This document shows positions 1-10,553 of a stretch of 24,549 bases of DNA, in pieces. Made by a program: the position numbers and the translations under genes. Position 1 is the stretch's first letter, and each line of letters starts with the position of its first letter. This stretch comes from Aduncisulcus paluster (Eukaryota; Fornicata). The stretch lies in assembly GCA_024181965.1 (NCBI GenBank), contig BQXS01013858.1, positions 16,436-40,984 on the forward strand. Direction: 5' to 3'. Under the pieces are notes generated by a model. It was not told the DNA's origin. It ran no database searches and was given only the letters and a program-made list of their open reading frames with translations.

Positions 1-27
1 ATCTATGACAATTAAATAAAAGATAAT

Positions 28-64
28 CACTGTCACAGTGTCATATTTGGACGGTCCAAATATG
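28..64. repeat. Two adjacent odd-length palindromes 3' of SSRP1
   Basis: Positions 28-40 are a perfect inverted repeat (arms CACTGT / ACAGTG around one central C). One base later, positions 42-64 form a second perfect one (arms CATATTTGGAC / GTCCAAATATG around one central G). The pair lies 11 bases beyond the SSRP1 stop codon. Such sites could be dimeric protein-binding sites in DNA or, less plausibly given a one-base centre, RNA hairpins. The function is unknown. Confidence 0.8.
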
Positions 65-75
65 AATGGGTTAAT

Positions 76-1881
76 CTATTTATCTTTCTTCTCCCTCTTT
101 CTCTTCCGTTTCTCAGCATCGATGGCCTTCAAATCCTCAGTGAAATCAATATCAGGCTTCCTTCTCTTTCCTCTCCCTACACCTTCCTTTTCAGCTTTCT
201 TGGCCATTTCATCGAACTTTTTCTTGTCGTCTGTACCCATATCCTTAACAGATGGCTCACTAACCTCTTCACTATCCTCAGAGGCCTCAAAGCTAGCATT
301 GTCGCTGTCTTGACTATCCTGACTATCTTCATCATCTCCCATGTCTCCCACAGCACTCTCGATGATAGCAGTTGGTGTGTGTGTGTTCTTGAAGTGAGCA
401 GCGCCGACCATTTTCTTCATCTGTTTGTCCAGAGCCATACTGTAAACATCCCGAATATCAGAAAACTCATACTTCTCTTTCTTGGTAATGACAGTCAAGC
501 TAATGCGAGTTGCTTTGGAGACAGCGTTTATCCCGGAGCTCAGTTGAATGTGGTTAATGTCCTTCTTGGGAATGATTATCACTGGCTTGCACACAAAGAG
601 GAGATAGTCATCGAGGGGGAACAGATGACCCTGATTTTTCTCATACACGCAACGAACACTCTGATGGACACCTTCTGGGGGGTCAAGAGCCTTGTCAGGA
701 CGAGGAGCAATGCCTCTCGAAGTGACTGCGAAGGATCCAGGAACAATAACACCACCTCCGTCTCCCTTCTTGCGTTGTTCAGTCACAGCAAGCAAAAGAG
801 CAGCATATACACGGACAGCGTCGTCACTGAATCTGGTGGGGAGTCCATATTTCTTCTGAATTGCAGAGTCACACATGATTGTTGTGTTGAGACGCTCTCC
901 ACGTTTGATCGAGATGATTAAAGATGTGAAGGTCGTCTTGTTTTTCATGACAGGTTCCTTGAGGGAGATAATGAAAGCATACTCATCTGAAGGCATAAGG
1001 ACAGTGAACATCTTCCCAATATTGGTGTATTTAACGACAAAGGTGTGCGTAGAACCACGGAAACGGAGGGTAATACCACTGAATGTCACTTCGTACTGCC
1101 CGCGGGGATGCAATAACTTTGTCTTGGGGAAGGTGGCTATCACAGATCCCTTGGCTTCATCAGTCTTGCATCGTCCAGCAAGAATCTTCTCAAGGATCTC
1201 AGCGGGGGTGTAAGTCTCGGATCTGACCAAACCAGGAGGAATATAGAACCGGATATCAGTAAGAGTATGAGGTTTATCACTACTGGTCTTCAAAGGGGCA
1301 GTCTTGAGAGATATCTCGTTATTATTGGCAGAAACACCGGCGATATAGGCCAAAGGAATCCTTAAAACCTCCTCAGTGTGTGGAACACCAGCAGTTCCTT
1401 TGATTGAGTGATCGAAAACGACATCTTCTCTATCTATTTTAACATCACCCCAATTCCAACCACGGAGAGATAAACTCACATCTTGGCTTCCATCAACACC
1501 TCCAAAAGAAATCGAATTCTTCTTGAAGAACTCATTTAAATGTCCTTTATCAGCAAGCTGAAAACCAGTGAAATGAACATCCCAAGATTCTTGATGAGTC
1601 TTTAAAAACTCTTTAGTATGTTTTTCTTTAAGTTCTGGTGGAATTCCTTCATCGACTTCACGATATACGCAATCTTCTTTCAAACGAAGGCGAAGCTGAT
1701 AACAATCATGATCACGCCCATCAAGCTTTCCTAAATTAGTCCAACCAACAGTATCAATTTTATCCACGGGGATAAATCTCTTTTTACCTGTTTCAGAACA
1801 TCTCCACCCAATCTTTTGGTTAGAAATGACGAAATCACCTCTTTTCGCATCAGTATAAATATTTTTCACGGCCGAAATCAT
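76..1881 (-). CDS. SSRP1: FACT complex subunit SSRP1/Pob3-like, without HMG box
   Basis: This is the structure-specific recognition protein subunit of FACT, the nuclear histone chaperone that partners Spt16 to move H2A-H2B during transcription and replication. The 601-residue protein shows the family order. An N-terminal Pob3-type PH domain covers about residues 5-130. An SSrecog PH domain starts with the RGWNWG motif near 140 and ends with IRFYIPPG near 220. Tandem Rtt106-like PH domains run from about 245 to 490 and include LLHPRGQYEV and the VPGSF segment. The tail is acidic (Asp/Glu/Ser, about 510-555) and then strongly basic, suiting a nuclear signal. There is no HMG box, as in yeast Pob3 and unlike animal or plant SSRP1. 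The longer open frame begins at TTG (1902), so I chose the first ATG at 1881. The stop is TAG. The family call is firm; the exact start is slightly less so. Confidence 0.93.
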   Translation of the reverse strand: MISAVKNIYTDAKRGDFVISNQKIGWRCSETGKKRFIPVDKIDTVGWTNLGKLDGRDHDCYQLRLRLKEDCVYREVDEGIPPELKEKHTKEFLKTHQESWDVHFTGFQLADKGHLNEFFKKNSISFGGVDGSQDVSLSLRGWNWGDVKIDREDVVFDHSIKGTAGVPHTEEVLRIPLAYIAGVSANNNEISLKTAPLKTSSDKPHTLTDIRFYIPPGLVRSETYTPAEILEKILAGRCKTDEAKGSVIATFPKTKLLHPRGQYEVTFSGITLRFRGSTHTFVVKYTNIGKMFTVLMPSDEYAFIISLKEPVMKNKTTFTSLIISIKRGERLNTTIMCDSAIQKKYGLPTRFSDDAVRVYAALLLAVTEQRKKGDGGGVIVPGSFAVTSRGIAPRPDKALDPPEGVHQSVRCVYEKNQGHLFPLDDYLLFVCKPVIIIPKKDINHIQLSSGINAVSKATRISLTVITKKEKYEFSDIRDVYSMALDKQMKKMVGAAHFKNTHTPTAIIESAVGDMGDDEDSQDSQDSDNASFEASEDSEEVSEPSVKDMGTDDKKKFDEMAKKAEKEGVGRGKRRKPDIDFTEDLKAIDAEKRKRKREKKDK

Positions 1882-2208
1882 TATAAGATAAGAAAGAATC
1901 AAAAATACCTTAAAAAGTTATTCTTGGTCAAGGAAAAACGAATTAGTGGATTTTGATTTTATTATTCCAAATCGAGTGCATAAAAAAGGTTGTTCTGAAT
2001 AAAAAACTATAATAAATATTAAATAAATGGAAGGGAAGAACATATTACTCCGCCAAAGCATTATGTTGGCCACCAGGTAATCATCGACTCAAAAAGCGGA
2101 TACAAAGAATCTCTCTCAAAGGATTACTCTATAATTATTTATAATTGAATTGTGTTATCATGATATTATCAAATAAATGATCACATGTGGATCATTTCCC
2201 CCAATATT
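1882..2208. other. AT-rich spacer (SSRP1 upstream region)
   Basis: This 327-base spacer lies between the stop of the Ser-rich orphan and the ATG of SSRP1, both on the minus strand. It must carry the SSRP1 promoter and the 3' end of the orphan. I see no RNA gene or convincing reading frame. It holds short inverted repeats at 2133-2146 (arms AATTAT / ATAATT, two-base loop) and 2175-2197. No TATA-type element stands out from the general AT richness. Confidence 0.6.
2175..2197. repeat. Inverted repeat just 3' of the Ser-rich orphan
   Basis: Perfect 8-base arms AAATGATC / GATCATTT flank a 7-base centre that includes ACATGT. The repeat ends 11 bases beyond the TAG stop at 2209-2211. Its placement resembles the repeats beyond SSRP1 and the kinase gene. 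It could be a 3' RNA hairpin or a DNA-binding site; no function is shown. Confidence 0.65.
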
Positions 2209-2992
2209 CTATCCTTGAGGAGGAGTGAAACTCGGATACACACAACCCTGCTTCACCATAAAATCAAACAAATCCCGAGCCTTTTTCGTCCCAGAATGCT
2301 TAGATAACATGACCAAAACCTCATCAAATAGATCTTTCGCAGGAATAAATGAAATTTTCTTGGAGAATTCAACAAGAGTTTGTTTTTCGGAAGAAGCGAT
2401 TAGAGGTTTTAGAGAGCTTTTAACCACATGTCTCTTATCATTTGGCCATTGAGACAGAATTGAGTAAAATAACTTCACAAACTCCAGTGAAAGCAGCGGA
2501 TTATGCATGAAAACTGAACATTTCCCGCAAAGTCTTCTGAATCCTTCAAAAGGCCCAAGAATCATTGAAACTTGATCAGGGAAATTAGAATACAACAGCG
2601 CAATAATTCCAAATGTTTGATTATGACCTTGGGCAAGCGTGAGCATGTTTACAAAGAATGGAACAATAGGATACTCAGATCGGCCATGTCCATCGATTTC
2701 CTCGGCTGTGAGTGGTGATTTCTCAAGTTTCTCAGGATCTCCAAAAATAGATGGGTTAACAACACTCATACATATCCTCAAAAGATGAAGAGTATTCTTA
2801 AAAATCGAGGAAGAAGAGGAAGAGAAAAGGAAAGACGAGGCAAAAGTAGAAATCGCCCCAGACATTGCCGGGCTTGCCAAACACGATAATACAACAGCCA
2901 CCTTAGAAATCAACACAATATCTTCTCCAGAGAAGACCAGAGAATGTGTATTACCACGCATGGAACTGCCAAGCTTTCGAATAACAGAATTC

Positions 2993-3024
<32 letters not shown>

Positions 3025-6000
3025 AGAGGAAGAGGAAGAGGAGGCTGCATTCTTGGATGTTACACACATTAAACACATAAGTTTCTTACAAACTAGTAAC
3101 ATAAGAGAGAGGACTTTGATAGCAATATGAACATGCAAGAGAGAAAGTCCTTTGGTTGCTTCTTTCTCGAGTGTGTACATATGCGAATAGCTTTGAGTGA
3201 ATCTTCTGAGGACATTCAAGGCCTGATCATCTATTTTATACTGCAAGAATACACATTTGATGACAAACTGACGTTTCATCCATGTTTTCCCAGCACTTGA
3301 ACGTGAAGACAAGAGAACGTCATTGCAACATCTTTCAATGAAAGTGAAAGAATAAAGTAACAAAGGAACTGGGAGAGAGAATAAATCCCTGCACAGAGAA
3401 GAGAATCGACATGTTTCATATCCAGATCTGGAGTAAACATCCTTGCCAAGCTCTTGGCGGATATTCCTAGCAGTCACAAGTGGTAATACAAGACGATCTC
3501 TTTGAATATCATTTAGGATGGTTGATTTGTCAACACCAATAGGACACTCGTCAAGCATGAAGAAGGCTGAACTTGACTCATCAGCTTCACCATGGGATCT
3601 TGGTTCTGCTTCATGTCCATCCATCCCCAATCTTTCCCTCTCTTCATCTTCTTCTTCCTCTTCCTCTTCCTCCTCTTCTTTCTTCCGCTTGTCTTCTTCC
3701 TCTTGCAATCTAGCTTTCTCTTTCTTCTCAAGAGTATCTAAAATTAGTTCTTGCTTTTCCATCATAGCCTGGTCTTTCTCATTTCTAATTTTAGAGATCA
3801 ATCTATCCTTTTCCTTTGCTCCGACGAATGTATATATCCTCGTGGAGTCAGATATTGCCAGAAGTCTTCTCAAAAGCGGCAAGAAGAGAGGACTCTGTTT
3901 ACAAGCCATGAATTGAATTCCAGACAAAATTGTTGAGAGAGGAGTGGATCCAGAAGAATGCGGGAAAAAGATATCAAAAGATGACATCAATTCATTGAGA
4001 ACGAACAGAGACAAGGAATGAGGCGAAGACAAACGGACGGAGGAAGAACGGGTCGATATCTTTGACAAATGATGAAATAATATCGTAATGGGTAACTTTG
4101 TCGACATTTTATCCACAATGCTTAACTTGGCATCATTGGCAAGGGTAATAATATGATTTGTTAACTCGTGACCTTTTCCTTCTTCTATTTCTCTTGTTTC
4201 GAAGGGAAGAGAAAGAGAGGAAAGAATATTAGAGATATTGGACCCTTTCAGGACAGAGAAATGAGATGAGGAGTGGAGAGAAGACAAGAGTTGGGAAGAA
4301 CCTGTAACATTGGAAGAAGTTGAAGAAGTTGAAGACTTTCCAAATCTAAATTTAGATTTCTTTGCCGCGCTTTCTTTCACTTTCCCATCATTCTTTGAAC
4401 CATCAGCCTTGACACTAACCACACCCAGAGCAATGCTATCGATGGAACGTTGTAAACTCTGAACTATGCCCCCAAGGATTCGAGATAACGAGTACACGAA
4501 CACAGATTCAATTAATCGGCAAGTATCTGAATGAGCAATGATTACTCGTGGATCTTTCCTCATCGAAGGTTTCCTCTTTCTCCGCAGAGAGGACAATGAA
4601 AGAGGAGGTAAGCCGGATCCAGACATCTCAGATGTCGGTGGATAGTCAGAGGAACCAGTTGTGAGAACACCCTTTTTGTAGATAGAAGAGTCAGAATCCT
4701 GTGGCAAGGTGTTTTTGATTTGTGGATGAATGCACTCCTCAATAGATGGAAAGAGGAATGGGAAAACATTTTCATAAGATGAGAAACTACTTGTTTCCTG
4801 CCGTTTTGTGACGGAAGATCTTCGTCTAGAACCGGTTGTTTGTCCGGCAAAAGAAGGAGAGCTTGGATAGAGAGGCAGTAATATGGGAATATTGGAATCT
4901 AAAAATATCGAACTAAAAATAGGATAGTTTCTCAGATCTGACCCAGCCCTCCTCTTCCCCTCTTCATCAACAGCAGTCGATGATGAGGACGTCCAGAATG
5001 AAGGAGTCAGATGGAAAAGTGACAATATGCATCCGATAAACACAGAATACAAATGGACATGGTGGACAAGTGAAGACAAGACATCAGACATCACAACAGA
5101 AGCCTTTGGAGACAGAAGAAGCTGGATAAAGAGAAGCCCAGCAAGTTGAAAGAGGTGATGAGAGCATCGAAGAGGTTCAGAGAGGGATAAATATAGATCA
5201 CTGAGAAGATCTTTCATATCAATCCATGTTAATCTATCACTAATCACATCAAGACATATTGGTCTCTCTTCTTCCCCTTCTTCTTCCTCTTCATGATCCC
5301 TCGTCCCATCTTCCATTCCTTCGTTTCTTCTCTCATCCCCTCGGTTAATAGGTGATCCAAGGAGTACCAGGAACTCAGAAAGAGTGAGAGAACCATGTTT
5401 CCTGATGAAATACGAGAGTTTGTATTTGAGGGTGAAATCAAATGAAAAGAATGATTCAACAGATGGTTGTTTGACAAGACGTTGCGCACAATGTACCGAT
5501 GAAAGATGAGATAAGACGTTAAGCATCAGAGAAGAAGGAGCAAGAAGGGAAGGAGAGATGTCTTGTAAATGCCGTTCCCATGAAAATGAAGGTGAACTTG
5601 AAGACGACACATTGCTATTTTTAGATTGTCTACTATTTTTAGAATCAGAATCGAGTGATAAAATATCTGAGAAAGAACACGCTTGGTGGTATGGAGATCT
5701 GCCAACGTTAGGGTGGAATATGACTTCATGAGACCTCCCTTTCAATGTCGTGAGAGTTTGAGTTTGATCTTTCTGAGTTTGGTCTTTCTGACTGCTTTGA
5801 TTCAGACGCACTATCTTTTCCCTCTCGATCTCTTTGGCACATAAATGAATAGACATTATCAGAGAAGCCATAAGTTGAGATGATGAAAGAACGTGATGAT
5901 CACAGAAAATGAAGGAAGGATATTTTTCATTCGGAGGCTCCAATACATTGGGATAGAACTCTTTTCTGCTATATTTCTTGTCCGTATCCTTCTTATCTTC

Positions 6001-7059
6001 TTTCTTATGGACAGGGGGGGAGGAAGAAGGAAGTGACGGGAGAACACTCGGAATACGTGCAGAGAGATTGAAAAGAAGAGGAGGAGTCGGTGTTATGGGT
6101 GTAAGAGAGAAAGAAACCATATCTTTAACTCGATTAGCCCTCGCCACAGCTTCTTGATGCCAACAACACACACCTGGACTCAACCATCCACCCACTTTAC
6201 CACACACACCATAAGAGTATCCAATACCATATTTTCCACCAATCTGAACTCCTCTCCACCGTAAATCACGTTCTACACTTCGTACAGAGTTAATAAGGGT
6301 CTTGTAGAGCAGGAAAGAGGGCTTGGAAATGGAAGATATTGAATGGTCGGATACAGATAGGGTCTCGGGAGTTCTAAGATCTTCAGATCGATGCATCACC
6401 ATACTTTGCCGTTTTACATGGGATGCGGTCTTTGAATGCCCAATTTTACGTGATTTTGATAGTTTCTTTGAAAGGGAATGTGATCCACCGGATGGAACAG
6501 ATATGTGTGCAAAATCAATCGATGTAAATGGATTTGAGTATTCTCTTCTACCTTGGTATCCTTCAGCAATCACCATTTGCGTAAGACCACGGGTATGAGT
6601 CGAAAGGAGCTCACTATTATCTCCAACTTGTAATTGTTCACCATTTGCGGATAACTCGGTCATTCTATTGGTAACTGTGCTTAGAAACTGAGGGTCATAT
6701 GATTGCCTATTCGTGAAATCTTTAATTTGAGTTTTAAACTCAGAAACACCACCAAATACAGATATACCTCTAGCAATAAGGAATTTCGATTGCAAAACTA
6801 AATCTGGAATCGATGGAGCTTCATGTACACTTGGCAATTCGGTTTTAATATCATCATTCCACTCAATATAAGAATCCTTCCATTGACTGTAGGATGGAAA
6901 ATCAGAGGGCCGTGGAGGTTGATCTATTTTATGTCTGGATTCAAACAAATCAATTTCCTCCTGTGAATATCCATCTTCTTCCATTTTTGGAATGGTGAAA
7001 TGGGTAAACATGAGGTCATCGGCATCGCTTGGACCATGACTAAATTCATCTTCTGACAT
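2209..7059 (-). CDS. Large Ser-rich protein of unknown function (1,616 aa)
   Basis: I do not recognise this protein. The N terminus is acidic (MSEDEF, then many Asp/Glu). It is followed by about 1,000 residues rich in Ser, Leu and His with short basic patches and a small tandem QKDQT repeat. A charged segment at about residues 1085-1165 is very rich in Lys and Glu, contains ten consecutive Glu and probably forms a coiled coil. A run of 17 Ser lies near residues 1339-1355. The C-terminal 250 residues are less biased, with Leu-rich helical periodicity that would suit an armadillo/HEAT-like fold, but no repeat is clear enough to name. There is no signal peptide and no convincing membrane segment. 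The start is an ATG and the stop is TAG. The frame is open over 4.8 kb, so it is real; the function is open. It could be a scaffold or trafficking protein. Confidence 0.85.
2993..3044. repeat. 52-base homopurine tract encoding poly-Ser
   Basis: The plus strand is purine only (GAG/GAA/AGA triplets) for 52 bases. Read on the minus strand it encodes 17 consecutive Ser in the large orphan protein. It is a likely length-variable trinucleotide microsatellite. Being a multiple of three, changes in copy number would keep the frame. Confidence 0.85.
3647..3686. repeat. 40-base homopyrimidine tract encoding poly-Glu
   Basis: A pyrimidine-only plus-strand run of CTT/CTC triplets encodes a Glu run in the charged segment of the large orphan. 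Its strand polarity is opposite to the poly-Ser tract about 600 bases away. The two tracts are therefore roughly complementary repeats within one gene. Confidence 0.8.
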
Positions 7060-7330
7060 TAATATAAATGAATTTTTCTATTTGATATCAATTGTTTAGT
7101 GCAGATAAGCACAGAATTGTTGTCAAAACGAGGAGATTTTTTCTATTTCTTTCTTGTCTCTTATATATTTATTATAAATAAACAATTCTTATTGAAAAGT
7201 TAACATAATTGCATTCTTCATCAATTAAATTGAAGTCAATATAGATTTGCACAGTTTACAAAACTTTTGCACAAAATGTTAGAAACGAAATAAATAATAA
7301 TTTTATTCTTAATATTCTATAAAATGATGT

Positions 7331-8290
7331 CTAAAATATTTGTTCCTTAAGTCTTTCAATCTCTGCTTTATAAACTTTGGACATTTCCTCGATGAAACTG
7401 TCGAACATCACGAAACTCTCCCAAGCACTAGCTTGACGTTTAATTCTCATTGCACGCTCCTGTATAGCCTTTGCTGTGCCCGGATGGATGTGATCGCCCT
7501 TTGGGATACGTATTATACTCATATCTATGGCCTTACAATGCTTCAGAGCCATTCGACACTTATAATCCTCATACTGATAGCCTTTATCCTGCATTCTCAT
7601 ATAATGATGTGTTGGAAGAAGGGGAAGTTTCGATTTAACCTCCTTAGTGACAGATTTAAACAACTGGGGTTGGAGACGATTTGAGAAAAGAGATGGAAAT
7701 TCAGAAGGAATAGAATACGGATCAACTTCTTCCTTTTCCTCCTCGACTTCTGTTTTTTTATCAGCATCTTTTGGTGATGTCGGCTCTTTAACATCTTTTC
7801 TTGTTTTGGATCCTCTTGATGGAGGTTTCTTTGCCTTTTTATCACTTTTTGAAGAAGATGGTGGCGGTATAACTTCTTTGACATCTTCCGGTGTCTCTTT
7901 AATGATGTCTATTTCTTCTGACTTTTTGGGAGGAATTGGAACAAATCCAGGAAGTAAAGCAAGGGCTCGAGCAATTTCATCCTTTGAAGGATGGTTAACT
8001 CGGTCCGAAGCAAGATTTTTCTGAGTTTCTATTTGTTTCATTTCGGCTGGAGTAACATATTCATCAGCATAAACTCTTCTATTCAATTCAACACGTTCTT
8101 GCCGTAGTAAAGCGGCAAAATCAAATTTGCTCATAAATTGTTTTCCTTTGCTTCCACAATATAATTCTCCGTCCTCATTACACGGACCATATTTAATTAA
8201 TATGTGTAAATAGTAAAGAGATTGAGAATTGTGTTCAGATTGTGGGAATAAGAAATTAAGAATGGTTTTTCTTTTAATTAATTCATGCAT
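7331..8290 (-). CDS. Protein of unknown function (319 aa), charged linker
   Basis: I do not recognise this protein. Residues 1-110 look folded, with a hydrophobic Leu/Tyr helix followed by YGPCNEDGELYCGSKGKQF and a basic/acidic helix. Residues about 125-195 form a low-complexity linker rich in Lys, Glu, Pro and Ser. Residues about 200-319 look folded again, with aromatic residues (HHYMRMQDKGYQYEDYKC) and a final charged helix of coiled-coil character. There is no signal peptide or membrane segment. The start is an ATG at 8290 with no upstream in-frame ATG, and the stop is TAG. The two-ended layout with a charged linker would suit a cytoskeletal or flagellar structural protein, but that is only an impression. 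It lies 263 bases beyond the next upstream minus-strand gene. Confidence 0.75.
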   Translation of the reverse strand: MHELIKRKTILNFLFPQSEHNSQSLYYLHILIKYGPCNEDGELYCGSKGKQFMSKFDFAALLRQERVELNRRVYADEYVTPAEMKQIETQKNLASDRVNHPSKDEIARALALLPGFVPIPPKKSEEIDIIKETPEDVKEVIPPPSSSKSDKKAKKPPSRGSKTRKDVKEPTSPKDADKKTEVEEEKEEVDPYSIPSEFPSLFSNRLQPQLFKSVTKEVKSKLPLLPTHHYMRMQDKGYQYEDYKCRMALKHCKAIDMSIIRIPKGDHIHPGTAKAIQERAMRIKRQASAWESFVMFDSFIEEMSKVYKAEIERLKEQIF

Positions 8291-8553
8291 TGTATAAATA
8301 ATATGATAAAATGAGATAAATATGCAGGATAAGTGGCAAAAAAGATTCTTCGAAAAAAAGTTAGAAATACATCACAAAAAACGTTTTGCAATTCGTTAGT
8401 TTCACTTATTTATATTTTGGTAAAATAATTTAATTATAATAATCAGCATTAACCTTATATTTCCCAGCGTACGGTTTTCAGCATCAATTTCGCCAATATA
8501 CACAATAAACCTGAGTGACTTCCAAAATATACATAACACATTTCCCTTAGAGC

Positions 8554-10287
8554 TTAAAAATCAAATGAATTGTCGGTTTGAACAATATCCTCGCTAAAAT
8601 TGAAAGATGAAGCAATTGAAGGAGACACCGAGAGTCTCTCCAAACTTTTTGAAGGAATTGTCCGTATATCTGTTTTTTTATCCTTTTTTTGTCCCATAGT
8701 GTCAGGATTATCGCCAATAAACCCACTACTGAGAACAGCCCCACTCCCAGAAGGTATTTCAATTCCAGTATCCTTCTCAATTTCACCAGAGGCATCAATC
8801 TCATCAGAATACACTGCTACATGATCAATCTTCTTGGAATCAATGATGCTTCTGTCGATATGGACCAATCCAGAGGAAGAGTTCGGCCGCACTCCCTGTT
8901 GCAACTGTTTTGCGCTAGTTTCTGTCTGATGGTTGTCTTGTGCATCGAAATCGATACTAACTGCCTCTTGTGAGAAATCCAATGCCTCTGAATGAGGCGA
9001 TTCATGGTCTTCTTGGTGAGATTCTGATGAGAGTGGATGAGAGTGGGGAGGGGAAGTTTTTTTCACGATAGAATCCTTGATGACAGTTGATTCTTCCTTG
9101 GTTACTATCGTTCTTGTATCTGATGGGGAAGGTTTGGGCGTGTTGTTCTCTTGAGGTGGACTTGACACAATGGGCGTTGATATTGATTTCGGTAGAGTTG
9201 TGGCAACAGTTGAAGGGTGTCCATCAGGCTGGACAAAAACATTGGACACGGGAGCATGTTTTGATGTCTGCTTGAGTTCTGATGGTTGCACAGATTGAAC
9301 AGACTGTGCTAACTGAGTGGATGGCATATATGGCTGAGTTTGTGCTTGTTGTGTTGATATTGGTCTATACGAGGATCTAAATACATCATCAATGAGCTTA
9401 TCATGTTGGTCATCTCTAGATGTTTTTAAGGGAGTTTTCATTGTATCTTTGGAAATAGAAGGCTGGGTCGCTCTCATTCGGATCCATCCTTCACGCTGCA
9501 TTTCAATATCTTGCTCCCTAAGCATATCCATGGCTCTGATCTGTTCTTTATAGCTCTCGATGTCGTTTTTAAGCTCCCTTTCTCTTGCACGGGAATCAAC
9601 CAGTTCGTCCTTGATTTCCACAACTTGCTCCTTCAAAGATTGAATCCGGGCTGTCAAGTTCATGCTATGTGATTTATCATGAATAGAACGTGTCTCAACG
9701 TCATTAATATAACACTTAAGGCGCTTAATTTCCTCCATAGCAATTGCAGCTTCCCATTTCCACTGACCAAGCTCTCGCAAGAGTTGGATGGATTCTTTTG
9801 ACTGTTCTGAAGCCAAAGCTAATTCTTCTTTATGTGCTTCTTGGGCCTTTGAAAGCTTTTCTTCTGAAATACTGAGTTCAACTTGCTTTTTACGGAGAGA
9901 ATCTTCAAATTCAAGTAAACGATGCCGTTCACTCCTTTTCCACCTTTCGAATTCTTCAGATACTCGTTCTCTAAGATAGCCTTTATATTTTTCTAAATCA
10001 ATTCTCTCTCTATCAAGGCGTTCTCTTTCTTCCTCGACTTGTAAACTACGTCTTCTCAGATCTGTCACCATTCCTTCATATCTTTTTTCATTATCACGCT
10101 TTAGTTCTCTTATTGCTTCATATTCTTGGAGAATTTTATGCCTTTCAATATGATTCTCCTTCATTAACCGCTCTGATAACTCTTCATATCTCTCTCGAGC
10201 TTCTTTCGCTTCTTGTCTGCATTTAGAAACTTCTAGAATATGCTCTTCCTCTAATTCTTTAATTATATCTTCTTTTGACCTTTTCAT
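8554..10287 (-). CDS. Coiled-coil protein of unknown function (577 aa)
   Basis: Residues 1-275 are an almost unbroken charged helix (Glu, Lys, Arg, Leu; few Pro or Gly) with heptad-like spacing, so a long coiled coil is likely. Residues about 275-577 are low in structure, rich in Ser, Gln, Pro, Thr, Asp and His. They include a Gln-rich patch (STQQAQTQPYMPSTQLAQSV) and several acidic stretches. There is no LisH, membrane segment or catalytic motif that I can see. Proteins of this shape are common at centrosomes, basal bodies and the cytoskeleton, but coiled coils cannot be assigned by shape. The start is the first ATG in the frame and places the helix right at the N terminus. The stop is TAA. 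Confidence 0.8.
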   Translation of the reverse strand: MKRSKEDIIKELEEEHILEVSKCRQEAKEARERYEELSERLMKENHIERHKILQEYEAIRELKRDNEKRYEGMVTDLRRRSLQVEEERERLDRERIDLEKYKGYLRERVSEEFERWKRSERHRLLEFEDSLRKKQVELSISEEKLSKAQEAHKEELALASEQSKESIQLLRELGQWKWEAAIAMEEIKRLKCYINDVETRSIHDKSHSMNLTARIQSLKEQVVEIKDELVDSRARERELKNDIESYKEQIRAMDMLREQDIEMQREGWIRMRATQPSISKDTMKTPLKTSRDDQHDKLIDDVFRSSYRPISTQQAQTQPYMPSTQLAQSVQSVQPSELKQTSKHAPVSNVFVQPDGHPSTVATTLPKSISTPIVSSPPQENNTPKPSPSDTRTIVTKEESTVIKDSIVKKTSPPHSHPLSSESHQEDHESPHSEALDFSQEAVSIDFDAQDNHQTETSAKQLQQGVRPNSSSGLVHIDRSIIDSKKIDHVAVYSDEIDASGEIEKDTGIEIPSGSGAVLSSGFIGDNPDTMGQKKDKKTDIRTIPSKSLERLSVSPSIASSFNFSEDIVQTDNSFDF

Positions 10288-10553
10288 ATTTGTGAATGCA
10301 ATACAATATCAAATTCGATGTTTCACATCACGTCCCAACAATAAAAACATGCAAAGATATATAAATTCAAGCAAAAACTTGATATCATGCATTTTTCTGC
10401 AACACTATGAAATTGCCAATGACTTGATAACACTATTGCCTTGGATTTTGTGTTCCAGTTGGCAACTTGTAAAATCGAATCATATCTTAAAAATTAATGC
10501 CCAACTGCAATATGTTTCTCCATTATTTATTGCTTTTATGTATATAGGTTGTG

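Noticed and set aside
310-1213. Plus-strand open frames of 203 and 112 residues
   Set aside because: They lie opposite the well-supported SSRP1 gene and encode no recognisable protein; they are reverse-strand shadows.
1882-1902. Longer SSRP1 start seven codons upstream
   Set aside because: The first codon of that frame is TTG, an unlikely start in a eukaryotic nuclear gene; the first ATG (1881) also fits the family start.
7246-7273. Direct repeat TTTGCACA spaced by 20 bases
   Set aside because: Only two copies of eight bases in an AT-rich 3' flank; no sign of a larger array or CRISPR-like order.
8411-8531. Ten-base inverted repeat TATATTTTGG / CCAAAATATA 101 bases apart
   Set aside because: AT-rich and widely separated in a spacer; a chance match is plausible and no further structure supports a mobile element.
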